Position numbers and translations under genes: made by a program. From Dallia pectoralis (Eukaryota; Chordata; Actinopteri; Esociformes; Umbridae), in the NCBI GenBank assembly GCA_029465975.1, contig CM055750.1, forward strand, positions 3,275,548 through 3,339,547: DNA of 64,000 nucleotides, written 5' to 3'. Below are positions 1 through 10,100 of the stretch, one piece after another (the first letter of the stretch is position 1; each line of letters begins with the position of its first letter). Below the pieces are notes generated by a model that ran no database searches, was not told where the DNA came from, and was given only the letters and a program-made list of their open reading frames with translations.

Positions 1-73
1 ATCTCCTTAGACCCATATGAATCTCCCTAGAACCATATGAATCTCCCTAGACCCATATAAATCTCCCTAGACC
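1..73. repeat. 20-bp tandem repeat, cut by the window edge
   Basis: About 3.6 copies of a 20-bp unit (ATCTCCCTAGACCCATATGA with single-base variants) run from the first base of the window, so the array probably continues to the left. Confidence 0.85.
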
Positions 74-227
74 AGGGGTATACAACCCTGCTCCTGGAGA
101 GCTACTGTCCCGGTTGTTTTTTACTCCAACCCTAATTAAGCACAGCTGACTGGAATAATTAGATCATTGCTGAATGAGGCTGCATATACATGAAGTTGGA
201 ATGAAAACACCCAGGACAGTAGCTCGA
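74..227. mobile_element. Short palindromic MITE-like element
   Basis: A left arm (98-130, GAGCTACTGTCCCGG onward) is the imperfect inverse of a right arm (195-225, ending AGGACAGTAGCTC). Between them is an AT-rich centre with CCCTAATTAAG. This matches my memory of a common fish non-autonomous repeat whose ends read 'ctcctggagagctactgtcc'. No coding capacity. The minisatellite at 231-1137 starts at its right end. Family assignment is from memory. Confidence 0.6.
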
Positions 228-230
228 CTA

Positions 231-1137
231 CAGCAATAACTGTAGAGCAACAATAACAGTAGAGCATCAGCAATAACGGTAGAGCAACAGCAATAACTGT
301 AGAGCAACAACAACAGTAGAGCAACAGCAATAACGGTAGAGCATCAGCAATAACGGTAGAGCAACAGCAATAACAGTAGAGCAACAGAAATAATAACGGT
401 AGAGCAACAATAACAGCAAAGCATCAATAACAGCAGAGCATCAGCTATAACAGTAGAGCAACAACAATAACAGTAGAGCAACATCAATAACGGTAGAGCA
501 ACAGAAATAATAACGGTAGAGCAACAATAACAGCAAAGCATCAATAACAGCAGAGCATCAGCTATAACAGTAGAGCAACAGAAATAATAGAGCAACATAA
601 ATAACAGTAGAGCAACAGAAATAACAGTAGAGCAACAGCAATAACAGTAGAGCAACAATAACAGTAAAGCAACATAAATACCAGTAGAGCAACAACAATA
701 ACAGTAGCGCAACACCAACAACAGTAGAGTGACAGAAATAACCGTAGAGCAACAGAAATAATAGAGCAATAGAAATAACAGTAGAGCAACAGAAATAATA
801 GAGCAACAACAATAACAGTAGCGCAACACCAACAACAGTAGCGCAACACCAACAACAGTAGAGTGACAGAAATAACCGTAGAGCAATAGAAATAACAGTA
901 GAGCAACAGAAATAATAGAGCAATAGAAATAACAGTAGAGCAACAGAAATAATAGAGCAACATAAATAACAGTAGAGCAACAGCAATAACAGTAGAGCAA
1001 CAGAAATAACAGTAGAGCAACAGAAATAATAGAGCAACATAAATAACAGTAGAGCAACATAAATAACAGTAGAGCAACATAAATAACAGTAGAGCAACAG
1101 CAATAACAGTAGAGCAACAGAAATAACAGTAGAGCAA
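231..1137. repeat. Minisatellite, roughly 18-21-bp units (AGAGCAACAGAAATAACAGT type)
   Basis: About 0.9 kb of degenerate tandem units built on AGAGCAACA(G/T)(A/C)AATAACAGT. Some units lack a few bases and blocks of several units recur, so higher-order duplication has occurred. Long open frames on the minus strand (344-1150, 562-1236 and others) read the repeat in several frames with low-complexity Leu/Tyr/Cys content. They are not genes. Confidence 0.9.
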
Positions 1138-1834
1138 TGCTGTGTGCCACTTCACAGTGACTGCAGCACTATCAACAAAATGAAGGATACTGAAAATAAA
1201 AAAATCTATAGGCCTATATTCAGTCGCCGTAAACATGTTATATTTATATATAAGTATAATCGATTGTGAGAAAAGACAAAAACACCTTCAGTTGAGAGTG
1301 GGCGAATGTTTTCCTTTTCATTCTGAGAGCTCTGCCAAACAACAGGTCTTACATGTTACAGCCGGAGCTATAAATTCCACGTGTGTACAAGGACACATGA
1401 TTGATGAGACCGCTCACACGAACATATCAGCAGCTTTCAAAACAGAACAACACCTTTTACTGGCTCCATTGTCAGAAGACATTTCTCCATTTTAACTTTT
1501 CTCCGTCTTTACAAAAACCTACACCCTGAACCAACGTGAGACAATGCAGTGAATGACACCAACCGCTTCAGCAGTACAGACATACAGACGGCAGACAAAT
1601 GAGAACAAACTCCTTCGTAATGAGGGCTTTATGCACTGCCGCCTTGTCTCTCTCTGTGAGGATCTCCACACACTGTTCTTGCTAAAACAGTCTGATCATG
1701 TCCTGCATTGACAATGTCAACTGGAAATAAGTTGCTAGTCTGTTTACTCTTACATGTGGTGGTAATGCTTGAACATCATCGAATGTAGGCTTTTGGCGAA
1801 TACCTCTGTTTTAACGATGTCTAAATGCAGATGT
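1138..1834. other. Unique sequence, nothing recognised
   Basis: Non-repetitive sequence between the first minisatellite and a solo LTR. The only open frame (1235-1495, 86 codons) has no recognisable domain and no splice-site support. Confidence 0.5.
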
Positions 1835-2349
1835 TGTCAGGGTTCGGCTCTCAAGCCGACAGAGGACACAAGCGCAGAGAACTTGTTTCTTACAATGGGT
1901 TTTATTCATCCAGGACAGGCAAGACAGGCACAAGAACTGGGAACTTGAATTAACAAAACACAAAATCAGACAGAGGAAACTCATACACAAGGAACATAAA
2001 CCAGAACGTGCAAATAACCCGGTATACATAAAACCCAACCCAACAACAACAAAACTGAATGTTCACATTACCAACTCTAACTTGGTCTAAACAACAAAGC
2101 AACATGCAAACACTCCTGCATTAAATCATAAAAGCACAACTAAAATCCTAAACACCACATACCTTGAATTAATGTCCCGACACTAAACAACTGACAAGCA
2201 CAGAACTATATAGGGACACTAATGAAAACCTGAACCCAGGTGTGGGAAAAACTCAGGTGTCTAGAATGTCTGTGATTACTCCCTCTCTCTGCTGGTCGGG
2301 GGAGTGCCAACTCCCGCATAGAGAGGGACAGAGGGAGGGAACCATGACA
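1835..2349 (-). mobile_element. Solo LTR (Ty3/gypsy-like), 515 bp, with 5-bp target duplication
   Basis: Read on the minus strand the element begins TGTCATGG and ends CCCTGACA, the TG...CA ends of an LTR. It is flanked by a perfect 5-bp direct repeat GATGT (1830-1834 and 2350-2354), the mark of integration. On the minus strand there is a TATATAG promoter-like box near 2206-2214 and an AATAAA signal at 1901-1906, in the expected U3-R-U5 order. No internal retrotransposon genes are present, so this is a solo LTR left by LTR-LTR recombination. Ty3/gypsy is inferred from the 5-bp duplication and general look; other LTR families are possible. Confidence 0.85.
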
Positions 2350-2354
2350 GATGT

Positions 2355-2839
2355 AGCTTTAGTCACTATTAATGTTGAGAAGTCTTTGTGACTGAAGCTC
2401 CTGCCATCTGTGCACCGATAATGAAACCTCTTTCGAAGGCACTTAGATTCTTACATCAAGGTAAGCTAGTAAGTATAATACATGCCATCATACAGTATTT
2501 TTGCATTTGCCGTGTTTAATAACGGTTTTATTTCGATGTTCTATTATTCTCATGTGAATCAGCCTTTCAAAATAGTTCAATACTAAACCCTCATAGCAAA
2601 TTACTGGATCCTCAATAAACCCCAAATGTAGCTGATTGAAAAGACGTAGAAATGTGTTCTATTCACGACGGCCTTGATTTTACCACTCACAGGAATGCGG
2701 ACTGGACCGAATCCAAAGTCGGGTCAAATCTTATCTCAACCAAACGTCTGTTGATGTGGAAATCAAGGCTAGGGTAAATGAGGAACCTGCTATCCTGGCA
2801 GGTGCGTGTTTGTAATTCAAACACAATGGTTTTTCGATT

Positions 2840-2885
<46 letters not shown>

Positions 2886-3559
2886 TCACACATACTAACA
2901 CATGCAAAATGTGCCCTCTAACGAGGCTGGAAGAGAAGAGGAGAAACGGCATCTGCAGAATCACCTCTGTGGCCCTGATTTGTCTTGTTCCTCAAAGAGT
3001 CCCCATGAGGGAACTGTTATGCCGCAGTGCCACTGTGTTGGCTCTTTCTCTCCCGTTCACTTTCTCTCACGTTTACTTTCTCTCCCTTTCGCCCTCTATT
3101 TCCGTCTATCTTTCTCGTCTTTTTCTAACTGTTTTCCTCTTCCTCTTTTTCCATCGCTTTATTTCTACTCGTCTTTGTCTTTCATACTTTCTCTCATCCT
3201 ACCTAAGTCTCGGTTTACTCTTCAGGTCTCACTCTTCGATTCTCTTCAGGGAGGTTTGCTAGCTGCTTGTCTATGCAATATGGATCTGTTTGTGCTGTAT
3301 TCCAGTGCAGTAGCCTACTGCATGAATTAAAATTATTCTGGCATCTTTGGAAGACTTCAGAATGTACGTTTCTTTTTTCCTATCCCCTGGGGTTGTGTCT
3401 GAAGGCCAGTGGCGTTATATTTCACAATAAGCCGTTGTTCGCTTATGTCATATCTATGACGAAGCATTATTATCTCTGTCCATATTCGTTAAATGGGAAC
3501 TGATCTAGCAATAGCTGTATTTCAGGCTGAAACTCAAAAGCAATTCAAAATGAGATTAG
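2355..3559. other. Unique sequence with CA repeat and pyrimidine-rich tract
   Basis: Contains a (CA)n microsatellite at about 2847-2890 and a T/C-rich stretch at about 3040-3240. The open frames at 2902-3330 follow that low-complexity tract and look non-coding. Confidence 0.5.
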
Positions 3560-4167
3560 TGTAATGAACGCCCCAGAGACAGAGAGATGTTTCCAGTCGC
3601 GACTGCGCGATGTAGATTTAATGCAACAAATAGCAACAGGCAAGAGAATGGTCGTGCGGGCAGGGGTCGTTTTCAGGCAGGCAGAGTCCGTACACAGTAC
3701 CGGAGGGGCGGGCGTAGACAGGAACGTGGGCAGGCAGGTAGTCGGGTCACAATAGCAATAGGCAAGAGAACGGTCGTGCGGGCAGGGGTCGTATTCGGGC
3801 AGGCAGAGTCCGTACACAGTACCGGAGGGACGGGCGTAGACAGGAAACGTGGGCAGGCAGGTAGTCGGGTCACTGGTAGGCAGAATACAGGGATTAGGCA
3901 GAAATCGGAGTCAAAACGGACAGGCAAGAACGGACTGGTACACATGAAATAGCAAACAGGAAAAGTCTCTAATAGCGCTCAGAAAGTCGTCAAACGAACA
4001 ATACCTCGCGCCAGCCTCGAATCCCAGTGGACTATTTAAACCCACCCTTGATGAGAGCCAGGTGCGCTTAAAACACAGGTGAATTAGATCTGGCCTGATC
4101 TCCTCTATTCGCCTGCGGGGGGCGTGTCCCCTGTCCCATAGAGGAGCGCAGACTTCTGGTTCTGACA
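3560..4167 (-). mobile_element. Solo LTR, 608 bp, with 5-bp target duplication and an internal tandem duplication
   Basis: On the minus strand it starts TGTCAGAACC and ends CATTACA. A perfect 5-bp direct repeat ATTAG flanks it (3555-3559 and 4168-4172). A TATA-like TTTAAATAG lies near 4030-4040 on the minus strand. Inside is a direct duplication of about 120 bp (around 3640-3750 and 3760-3870, each with GGTCGTGCGGGCAGGGGTCG). No internal retrotransposon genes remain. Frames on either strand (3587-3952, 3673-3945) only read the duplicated LTR. Confidence 0.82.
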
Positions 4168-4172
4168 ATTAG

Positions 4173-4789
4173 CGGCGTGATTTACCTCAAAGACTCTATT
4201 GATGATGTCTTCACTTGAAGAGAATGCCTTCATTTTTACAATAATCCTCTCATTTAAAACTGTCTTGTCTTGAGCATATTTTTTGTTCACAAAAGGTATG
4301 AATCTGTGTCTATTTTAATACAATATTTAATTTATAGAATCATAACAAGCACGTTACGCACACATTGCAGTTTCCTAGACGGTCAGTTCATTTGCAATCC
4401 AGAGGCAATATCATCCCCAAGGAGAATAAAGCCTTTACAATCTAGTATACAGATGGATAAAAAAAACACTGGAATTCCTAAATACATACGCATCATTACA
4501 AACAAATTACATTTAGCTAGCCAGTTAGGTCATTTGCAATCTAATGAGGCAATATCAAGCCCCAAGCGGAAATAAAGCATTTAATACTATCTTGTATTCT
4601 CAAATAAATAAAACACCAGCAATTCCAAACATGGCATGATGTTTTATACAAATTGCAGTTAGCTAGCAAGTAAAATGATTTGCAATCTCTACAATACTAA
4701 ACACTACAAAAAATAGGGACATTGGTGTCTGTCTCATTACAACTAGTTGTGTTTTTTTATGACAATAAAAACGTAAAAACGTTAAGAAC
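4173..4789 (-). repeat. Diverged tandem duplication, probably the LINE 3' region
   Basis: Two to three diverged copies of a block of about 150 bp (around 4365-4690). Each has CAGTTMRKTCATTTGCAATC-like sequence followed by AATAAAGC(C/A)TTTA. It lies directly downstream, on the minus strand, of the LINE reverse-transcriptase remnant at 4790-5400. A tandem 3' untranslated region of that element is the simplest reading. Confidence 0.45.
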
Positions 4790-5400
4790 AACTCAAACTG
4801 TTCGCAAAATGTACTGGATGCATGTATTTTCTGTATGTCAGAGATTCGAATGTGGCTGCATTTTTAATAACATCTGAAAGTTCGTTCCAGCTATAAGTAG
4901 CATGGTAGCAGAGGAGTGCATGGTCATGTTTTGTTTTACCTCTTGAAATAGATAAGTCAGCATCAGATGACCTTGAGGCTCTGGGGGGTTTGTATGCCCA
5001 AAGGAAAACAGAAAGATAAAAAGGCCCTAGCCTTTTTAATGACTTGAACACACAGTAATGCTTTGAAGGTATTTCTTTGACTGGAGCCAGTGCGAAGACC
5101 TATGAACTGCGTGATGCGCTCAGATTTCCATTTTGGTGTCAACTGCAACTATAGCTGCTGCTAATGAATCGCTTTGTTTGATCGGCCTGTAAATAAGACA
5201 TTACAATAATCCAGTTTACTACAGATAATGGCGTAAATATGCTTTTCTAGGTCCTGCTGAGGCATAAAGTCTTGCAGTATTTTTTAGGCGATAGGTAGCT
5301 GATTTTTTTTTTATGGAATTGAGGCGGCCATTGAAATCTAATTCAGAATCCAAATGTACACCAAGATTTCTGACCTAAGTTTTGATGTGAAGGAACAAGG
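4790..5400 (-). pseudogene. Degraded non-LTR retrotransposon reverse transcriptase, C-terminal part (CR1/L2-like)
   Basis: Translating the minus strand across several frames gives, in order, the landmark blocks of a fish LINE C-terminus. These are a VRNLGVHLDSEL-like block (about 5380-5340), SKLDYCNVLFTG (about 5220-5180), SERITQFI...FKALLCVQ (about 5125-5050) and SSDADLSISRGKTKH...SWNELSDVI (about 4975-4870). They match the 'RNLGV..D', 'SRLDYCNALL', 'EHITPVL..LHWLP...FKILLL' and 'WN.LP..IR' motifs I recall from CR1/L2-type ORF2 proteins. Several frameshifts and stops make it a dead copy. The clade is inferred. Confidence 0.75.
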
Positions 5401-8400
5401 AGGAACAGCGTTTCATCCCGAGCACCGAAACATTTAGAAATCGAACACAAATGTGTAGAATTGGATTGGGTGTCACCTGAAACAAAACAATGAACATTCA
5501 GAACGCGTTCTCCAGAGGAACAGCTAAGTGCATTACACTATTCTGCACTGGGAGTCTTTATCCGCCAGATGGCCAATTCAAGCCCAAATAGAAAGCATAG
5601 ACAAACGACTTTTACACGGACAAGATCAATGAGAATTCAAAAGCAGTAAATAAATGGGTGTAGAAATATATATATAACAACAATTTAGACATTGGAGCCC
5701 CGTTCTTGGCGGTGAGCCTAGCATATGACAAAGTCCCGGGTTCTTTTCCCGAGATCTATTAAGAGCAGATTGAGTTTATCGGCATGATCCAGACAGATGG
5801 GTTACAAGTACTGCAATGGTTGGTCCTGTTTAATTCCACTGACTCATCCGGGTTGCAGAAGAATGCTTTCATTATACCAGGGCTACATCAAGCTCCTAGA
5901 CCTCATGCCGGTCTCCCCCTCTGAGGTAGCCGGGCTCACCACAACCCGGTGGTCCCTCACACGTCCTGCATTACAAATCCCGCTAGCCCCGAGGAATGTG
6001 CAGCGGTTCCGGAAATAAAATTGAAACAATCGTCTGGGTTGTAAGGCATGAATTATTCAGCGGCTATGTGAGAAACGATTGCTTATGTTCGTGTACTAGG
6101 TTGATGAAACGAAGGTGGCCGGGAGTAAATGATCGTGGCGGTACTTTAATTGATGAACGGAGACAAATGTTATAACAGAGCAGCGGGTCTATTTTGCTGC
6201 CCCCCTCTGGTTCAGTTTGCATGCTTCATGTTTTCTTTTTTTTGCCACGTTGTACCTGTTGATTCAGAGTTGGGCGTGTGGTTTCAGGAAAATAAGCGGT
6301 GCCTGGAAAAGGTAGCATTTGCTCAATCTCTAAAGGAGATTACGCTTGACATGTTACCGCTTACTTTAAGAGCTGTGCTTGTGATTAGGTTGAACCACAA
6401 TCCATGGGAAGCTGTTAATTCCTACCTCCTTCCAGCCGACACACACATCCAAACACACACACACACACACCTAGCCTTAGTCACACATTAATTTAAATAA
6501 GCCAAAGCGGTCTAACGGCACGCAGAGCTCCAAGCAAACACCTCCAAGCGATCGAGCGACGAGATAATGAAAGTAAAACGACGACGGATAATTCCCCTAA
6601 ATTGCGTCTGATCCTGATGATTCATTTCTCTCTGTCAGGATAAATGTACCTTAGGAGAGATAGAGAGAGATGTAGAGAAATAGAACTGAAGCTACCTCTG
6701 GTTCCATTAGACTGACAGCGTTCAATTTTAATACAGAGAGAATGGGAGAAAGAAAAATAAAGAGACAGAGACATTAACGACAGAGAAAGACGGCAACAGA
6801 GAAACAGAGGGAGAGAGACTTTTAGTGCTGTGAGATCATTAGACAGTATTTAACTTGGTACCTGCTGGTTAAATAGCCTACATTTCTGCCTATTTTTCAT
6901 GGAAAACTGAACAGTTCCAAGGTGCTCAAATGTGCCGTTCTCTCTGCTGACAAGAGGCACCGGAACTGAAGCACTTCAATTCTTCCCGTCATCATTATCA
7001 TTGCCTGGTTCAAAGAGAAAGGCTTCCAAGATAAAGATGTTTTATTTTTTTGGGGGGAAGGGGGTGAAATATACCCGGCAATCCTACGTAAGAATCTTTG
7101 TAGTTATGATGTCAGATGGATGCCAGGTCTGGTTGCGGTGGTTGTCTCTCCTGGGAACGAACGTCGGTTCGCCGAGCTACATTATTGATCACAGTCACGG
7201 TGGTTTCTAACGAGCAATTTTGCAACTCGTCCATTCGCTCAAAGAACAAAGAAACGGTCCGGAAGTCTTTCCTTCTTCCTTGTCGTGGGGCAGCATTGGA
7301 TGACAGGAACAGCGACACAGAGTTTTCTCCTCTCTTTTTCACTTGAACTCCTCGTTCTCGCGGTGTGACTCACAGTCACAGGAAACGAGGACAGGGGCAT
7401 TGAATGAAAGCGGATCCAGAACGAGAACAGGGTGAGATGACACCCTGACTTTCAAGACTAGTCGTCGGTTACGCAACACCAAGCTTGTTCTCTAGAATGT
7501 TCCCCATCACTCACTCGGCTGATAGATTGAACCTAGCGTTTTGCCCATCGCTCTGGCCGCTAGCCGATATATCGAGCCTCAGGTTCGAGGAAGTCTTTAT
7601 GACAGCAATCAATGTGTCCTAATTACAATGCACTGCGATCAACTGTGTCTATAGGGACATTTTAGACATGTTTCCGAAGTCTCTAAGCTCTAAATCATTC
7701 CCAGACAACTCCTTAGGGAATCCGGTTAAATGCCTATCGGTTTGCCGATGTTTATTCAGTGCCGGTGTAAATTCAGAGAACACAATGCTGCTTTGTAAAA
7801 GGAAATGTCGAACCATGGTGTGCCAGATCCAGAGGACATCTGCAATTATCTCTCCAAACTCTTTAACAAATGTTTTGAAGCAATAGACAACTAGACACAT
7901 TTTCAATTACACAATGACGTAAGCTTTTGACCGCAGTTGCTTCATTTTTCTGCACTTGCTACTCCCCAAACGCAAAATGCAGCTTCCACCGTTTTTACCG
8001 GGAGGCACCCAATTTGTCAACAAATCATTTGGAGGTTTATAGACGGCATGTGAACGAGACCGAAGTCGTGACTAGAAAGAAAACAGATTTTCCTTGATTA
8101 ATGTAGCGCATAGCAGGCCTAGTTATTGTGAATCAATCAAGACGTATGTGTCTGTCCGACAATTGATTGGTGGCTTGCAGAAATAATCGTAAGGAGAATG
8201 TGTGGTGTTTTGCTCTGTCGGCTGGTGTCCTGTGACTAGTGCTTTCTGGGTCTTCGAAAGGCACACCGAAAAGTCATTGACTCAAACTCGTATTTTCTGT
8301 CCTGCCTGCGATTTGGCCCAGGGATCCAGCAGTGGGCATTTTATAGGTCAGCACTGTCTGGTTAGGGGTTGTTGGTAATTGGATTTGGCACATTTTGTAG

Positions 8401-9064
8401 CAATATAATTTAATAATTTTTGCAAATCTGGAGACAGCGATTCTTCCCAAGTCTTCTTTGAAAAACGACTCTCAGGAAAGTTCTTTTTGAAAGGTGGTTT
8501 TCCCATTCCAAAGTCATTGACGCTGATTCACAATCTAAATAAATTCCAAGTTGGTCTGATTAGCCCAAAAGTAGAGTAGTGAAAGTCTCACCATAATAAG
8601 TCATCTTTTCTGGCACCTGTTTGTTTATAGAGTTTCTTCATGAAATTGTTTAATTGATGACGTGAGCCGACCATATGGGTCGTAATCTTCGTTATCGTTC
8701 ATATGGGTCGTCATGTGACCTGACCACACGAAGGAGGTTCTACTCAGAGTGGTTCCGGACCGATGGTGAATATCAGCATTTTGGCTCCGCTCAGTTCGTT
8801 TGCTCGTCTCACATATTCTGGCTCAATCTATTTTATAAACTGAAGAACACAGAGGAAGTAAATCGTTCTGTATTTACACAACATTCAAAATCACCCTTTT
8901 CTAGATATTGTGTACCAAATGAATATTTCCTAACAATGGTAATTGTCACATTTGGTGGATGATCATTGGTTAAATTCTCCTTGCCAAACGTGGTTTATTA
9001 TTATTACATACTAAACAAAAATACTTATAAGCTAATGATAATGAGATTTGTATTGTGTTTCTGA
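5401..9064. other. Unique sequence, no gene recognised
   Basis: About 3.7 kb without convincing exons or known repeats. Minor features are a short (CA)n at about 6451-6470, a GA-rich stretch near 6650-6820, and a short direct repeat CATATGGGTCGT near 8672 and 8700. The open frames (for example 5797-6018, 6150-6491, 7116-7346) show no family resemblance and no splice support. Confidence 0.45.
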
Positions 9065-9442
9065 TGTCACACAAGTGGCGAGGGTTTTGTTGCTACATGC
9101 GACTGTTAGGCTGGTACATGGTTCAGTCACATGGGTTTGTTCTGTTCACAGCTGTTAGCGTTTAGTCATTAGTTGGGCTATAAAGGGTTGCTAGCAAGTT
9201 ATCTGCTTTGCTTAGCATTATGTCACGAGTGTTATTGTGGTGAGTGTTTCTTTATCACGTAATAGTTGTCGTTTGAAATATGTTTGTTTAAGTCGCTATA
9301 TGTGCCTTTTCATTTCCTTCAACAAGTTTCGTGTTTTCGTCGTTTACGGTTTGTTTTACGTTCGTGTATTCAATAAACCGGTCTTAAACGGATTACATGG
9401 CTCTGCAAATGGCTTTCTGCACTACACACTACGACCGTGACA
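9065..9442 (+). mobile_element. Solo LTR, 378 bp, terminal TGTCAC...GTGACA
   Basis: The element starts TGTCAC and ends GTGACA (perfect 6-bp inverted ends). It has a CTATAAAG box at 9178-9185 and an AATAAA signal at 9372-9377, the order expected for a plus-strand LTR. The flanks TCTGA (9060-9064) and ACTGA (9443-9447) match at 4 of 5 bases and look like an aged target duplication. It has no internal genes. Confidence 0.75.
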
Positions 9443-9587
9443 ACTGAAGTATGTGGGAATCCTGTCAAAAGGTACTCCCTGTATGGAAAAGGAGTTGGAG
9501 CTATCTCCTGCCTGGTCCAGAGTTTTCTCCAACACACCCTCAGTCTCACCAGTAACTAAAAGTGTGCTGGATTAAATAGTAGGTAAG

Positions 9588-9635
9588 TAAGTAACTCTGG
9601 ATAAGAACTTCTGATCAATTACTAAAATGAAAATG
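9588..9635 (+). mobile_element. SINE 3' tail fragment
   Basis: GTAACTCTGGATAAGAACTT followed by CTGATCAATTACTAAAATGA resembles the 'gtcgctctggataagagcgtctgctaaatga' tail shared by many tRNA-derived fish SINEs, with about one change in five bases. The rest of the element is not recognisable. Confidence 0.5.
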
Positions 9636-10023
9636 CTAACAATTATTTACAGTTCAGTGATCTATGTGAAAAAATACGTTTATCATGTATCGTGTAAATC
9701 CTAGATGTTCCTGTTTGAAGTCCCTCTGTTAGTTATGGCGATAATGCTGCTTGACAACTTCTGCTGTCTCTAGGCCATCTCACCTGTATTCCTACTCGCA
9801 GTTCGAGCAAACATTTTGATATAATAAGGACCAAAATAACTCAACGTATTAGTTAAGTGCCACCTACTCAGTGAGGTAGCGGTGCTAGAGGCTAGAGATA
9901 ACAAATCAGTTTAAGAATTAGTTTGTAGAGTGACAGTTCTTGAGTTCTTTTAGCCACTCTTTGCAAAGTTAGGGTTTCAGATATTTTCCGAAGATAATAA
10001 TTTGTATAAAAGTTCGAAGCCTA

Positions 10024-10100
10024 ATGTGGTTTAGCAGTATAGACTTGTGAACATGAAATTCTGTAGCATGGGTTCAAATTTGGCCCACTGCTCCTTAACT
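10024..10100 (+). mobile_element. tRNA-derived SINE head (A- and B-box-like)
   Basis: A TGGTTTAGCAGT A-box-like segment and a GGGTTCAAATT B-box-like segment lie about 35 bp apart, as in the tRNA-derived heads of fish SINEs. The sequence does not fold as an intact tRNA, so it is a SINE relic and not a tRNA gene. Confidence 0.45.

Noticed and set aside
10024..10100. Possible tRNA gene
   Set aside because: A- and B-box-like words are present but no cloverleaf with paired acceptor stem can be drawn; SINE relic is more likely.
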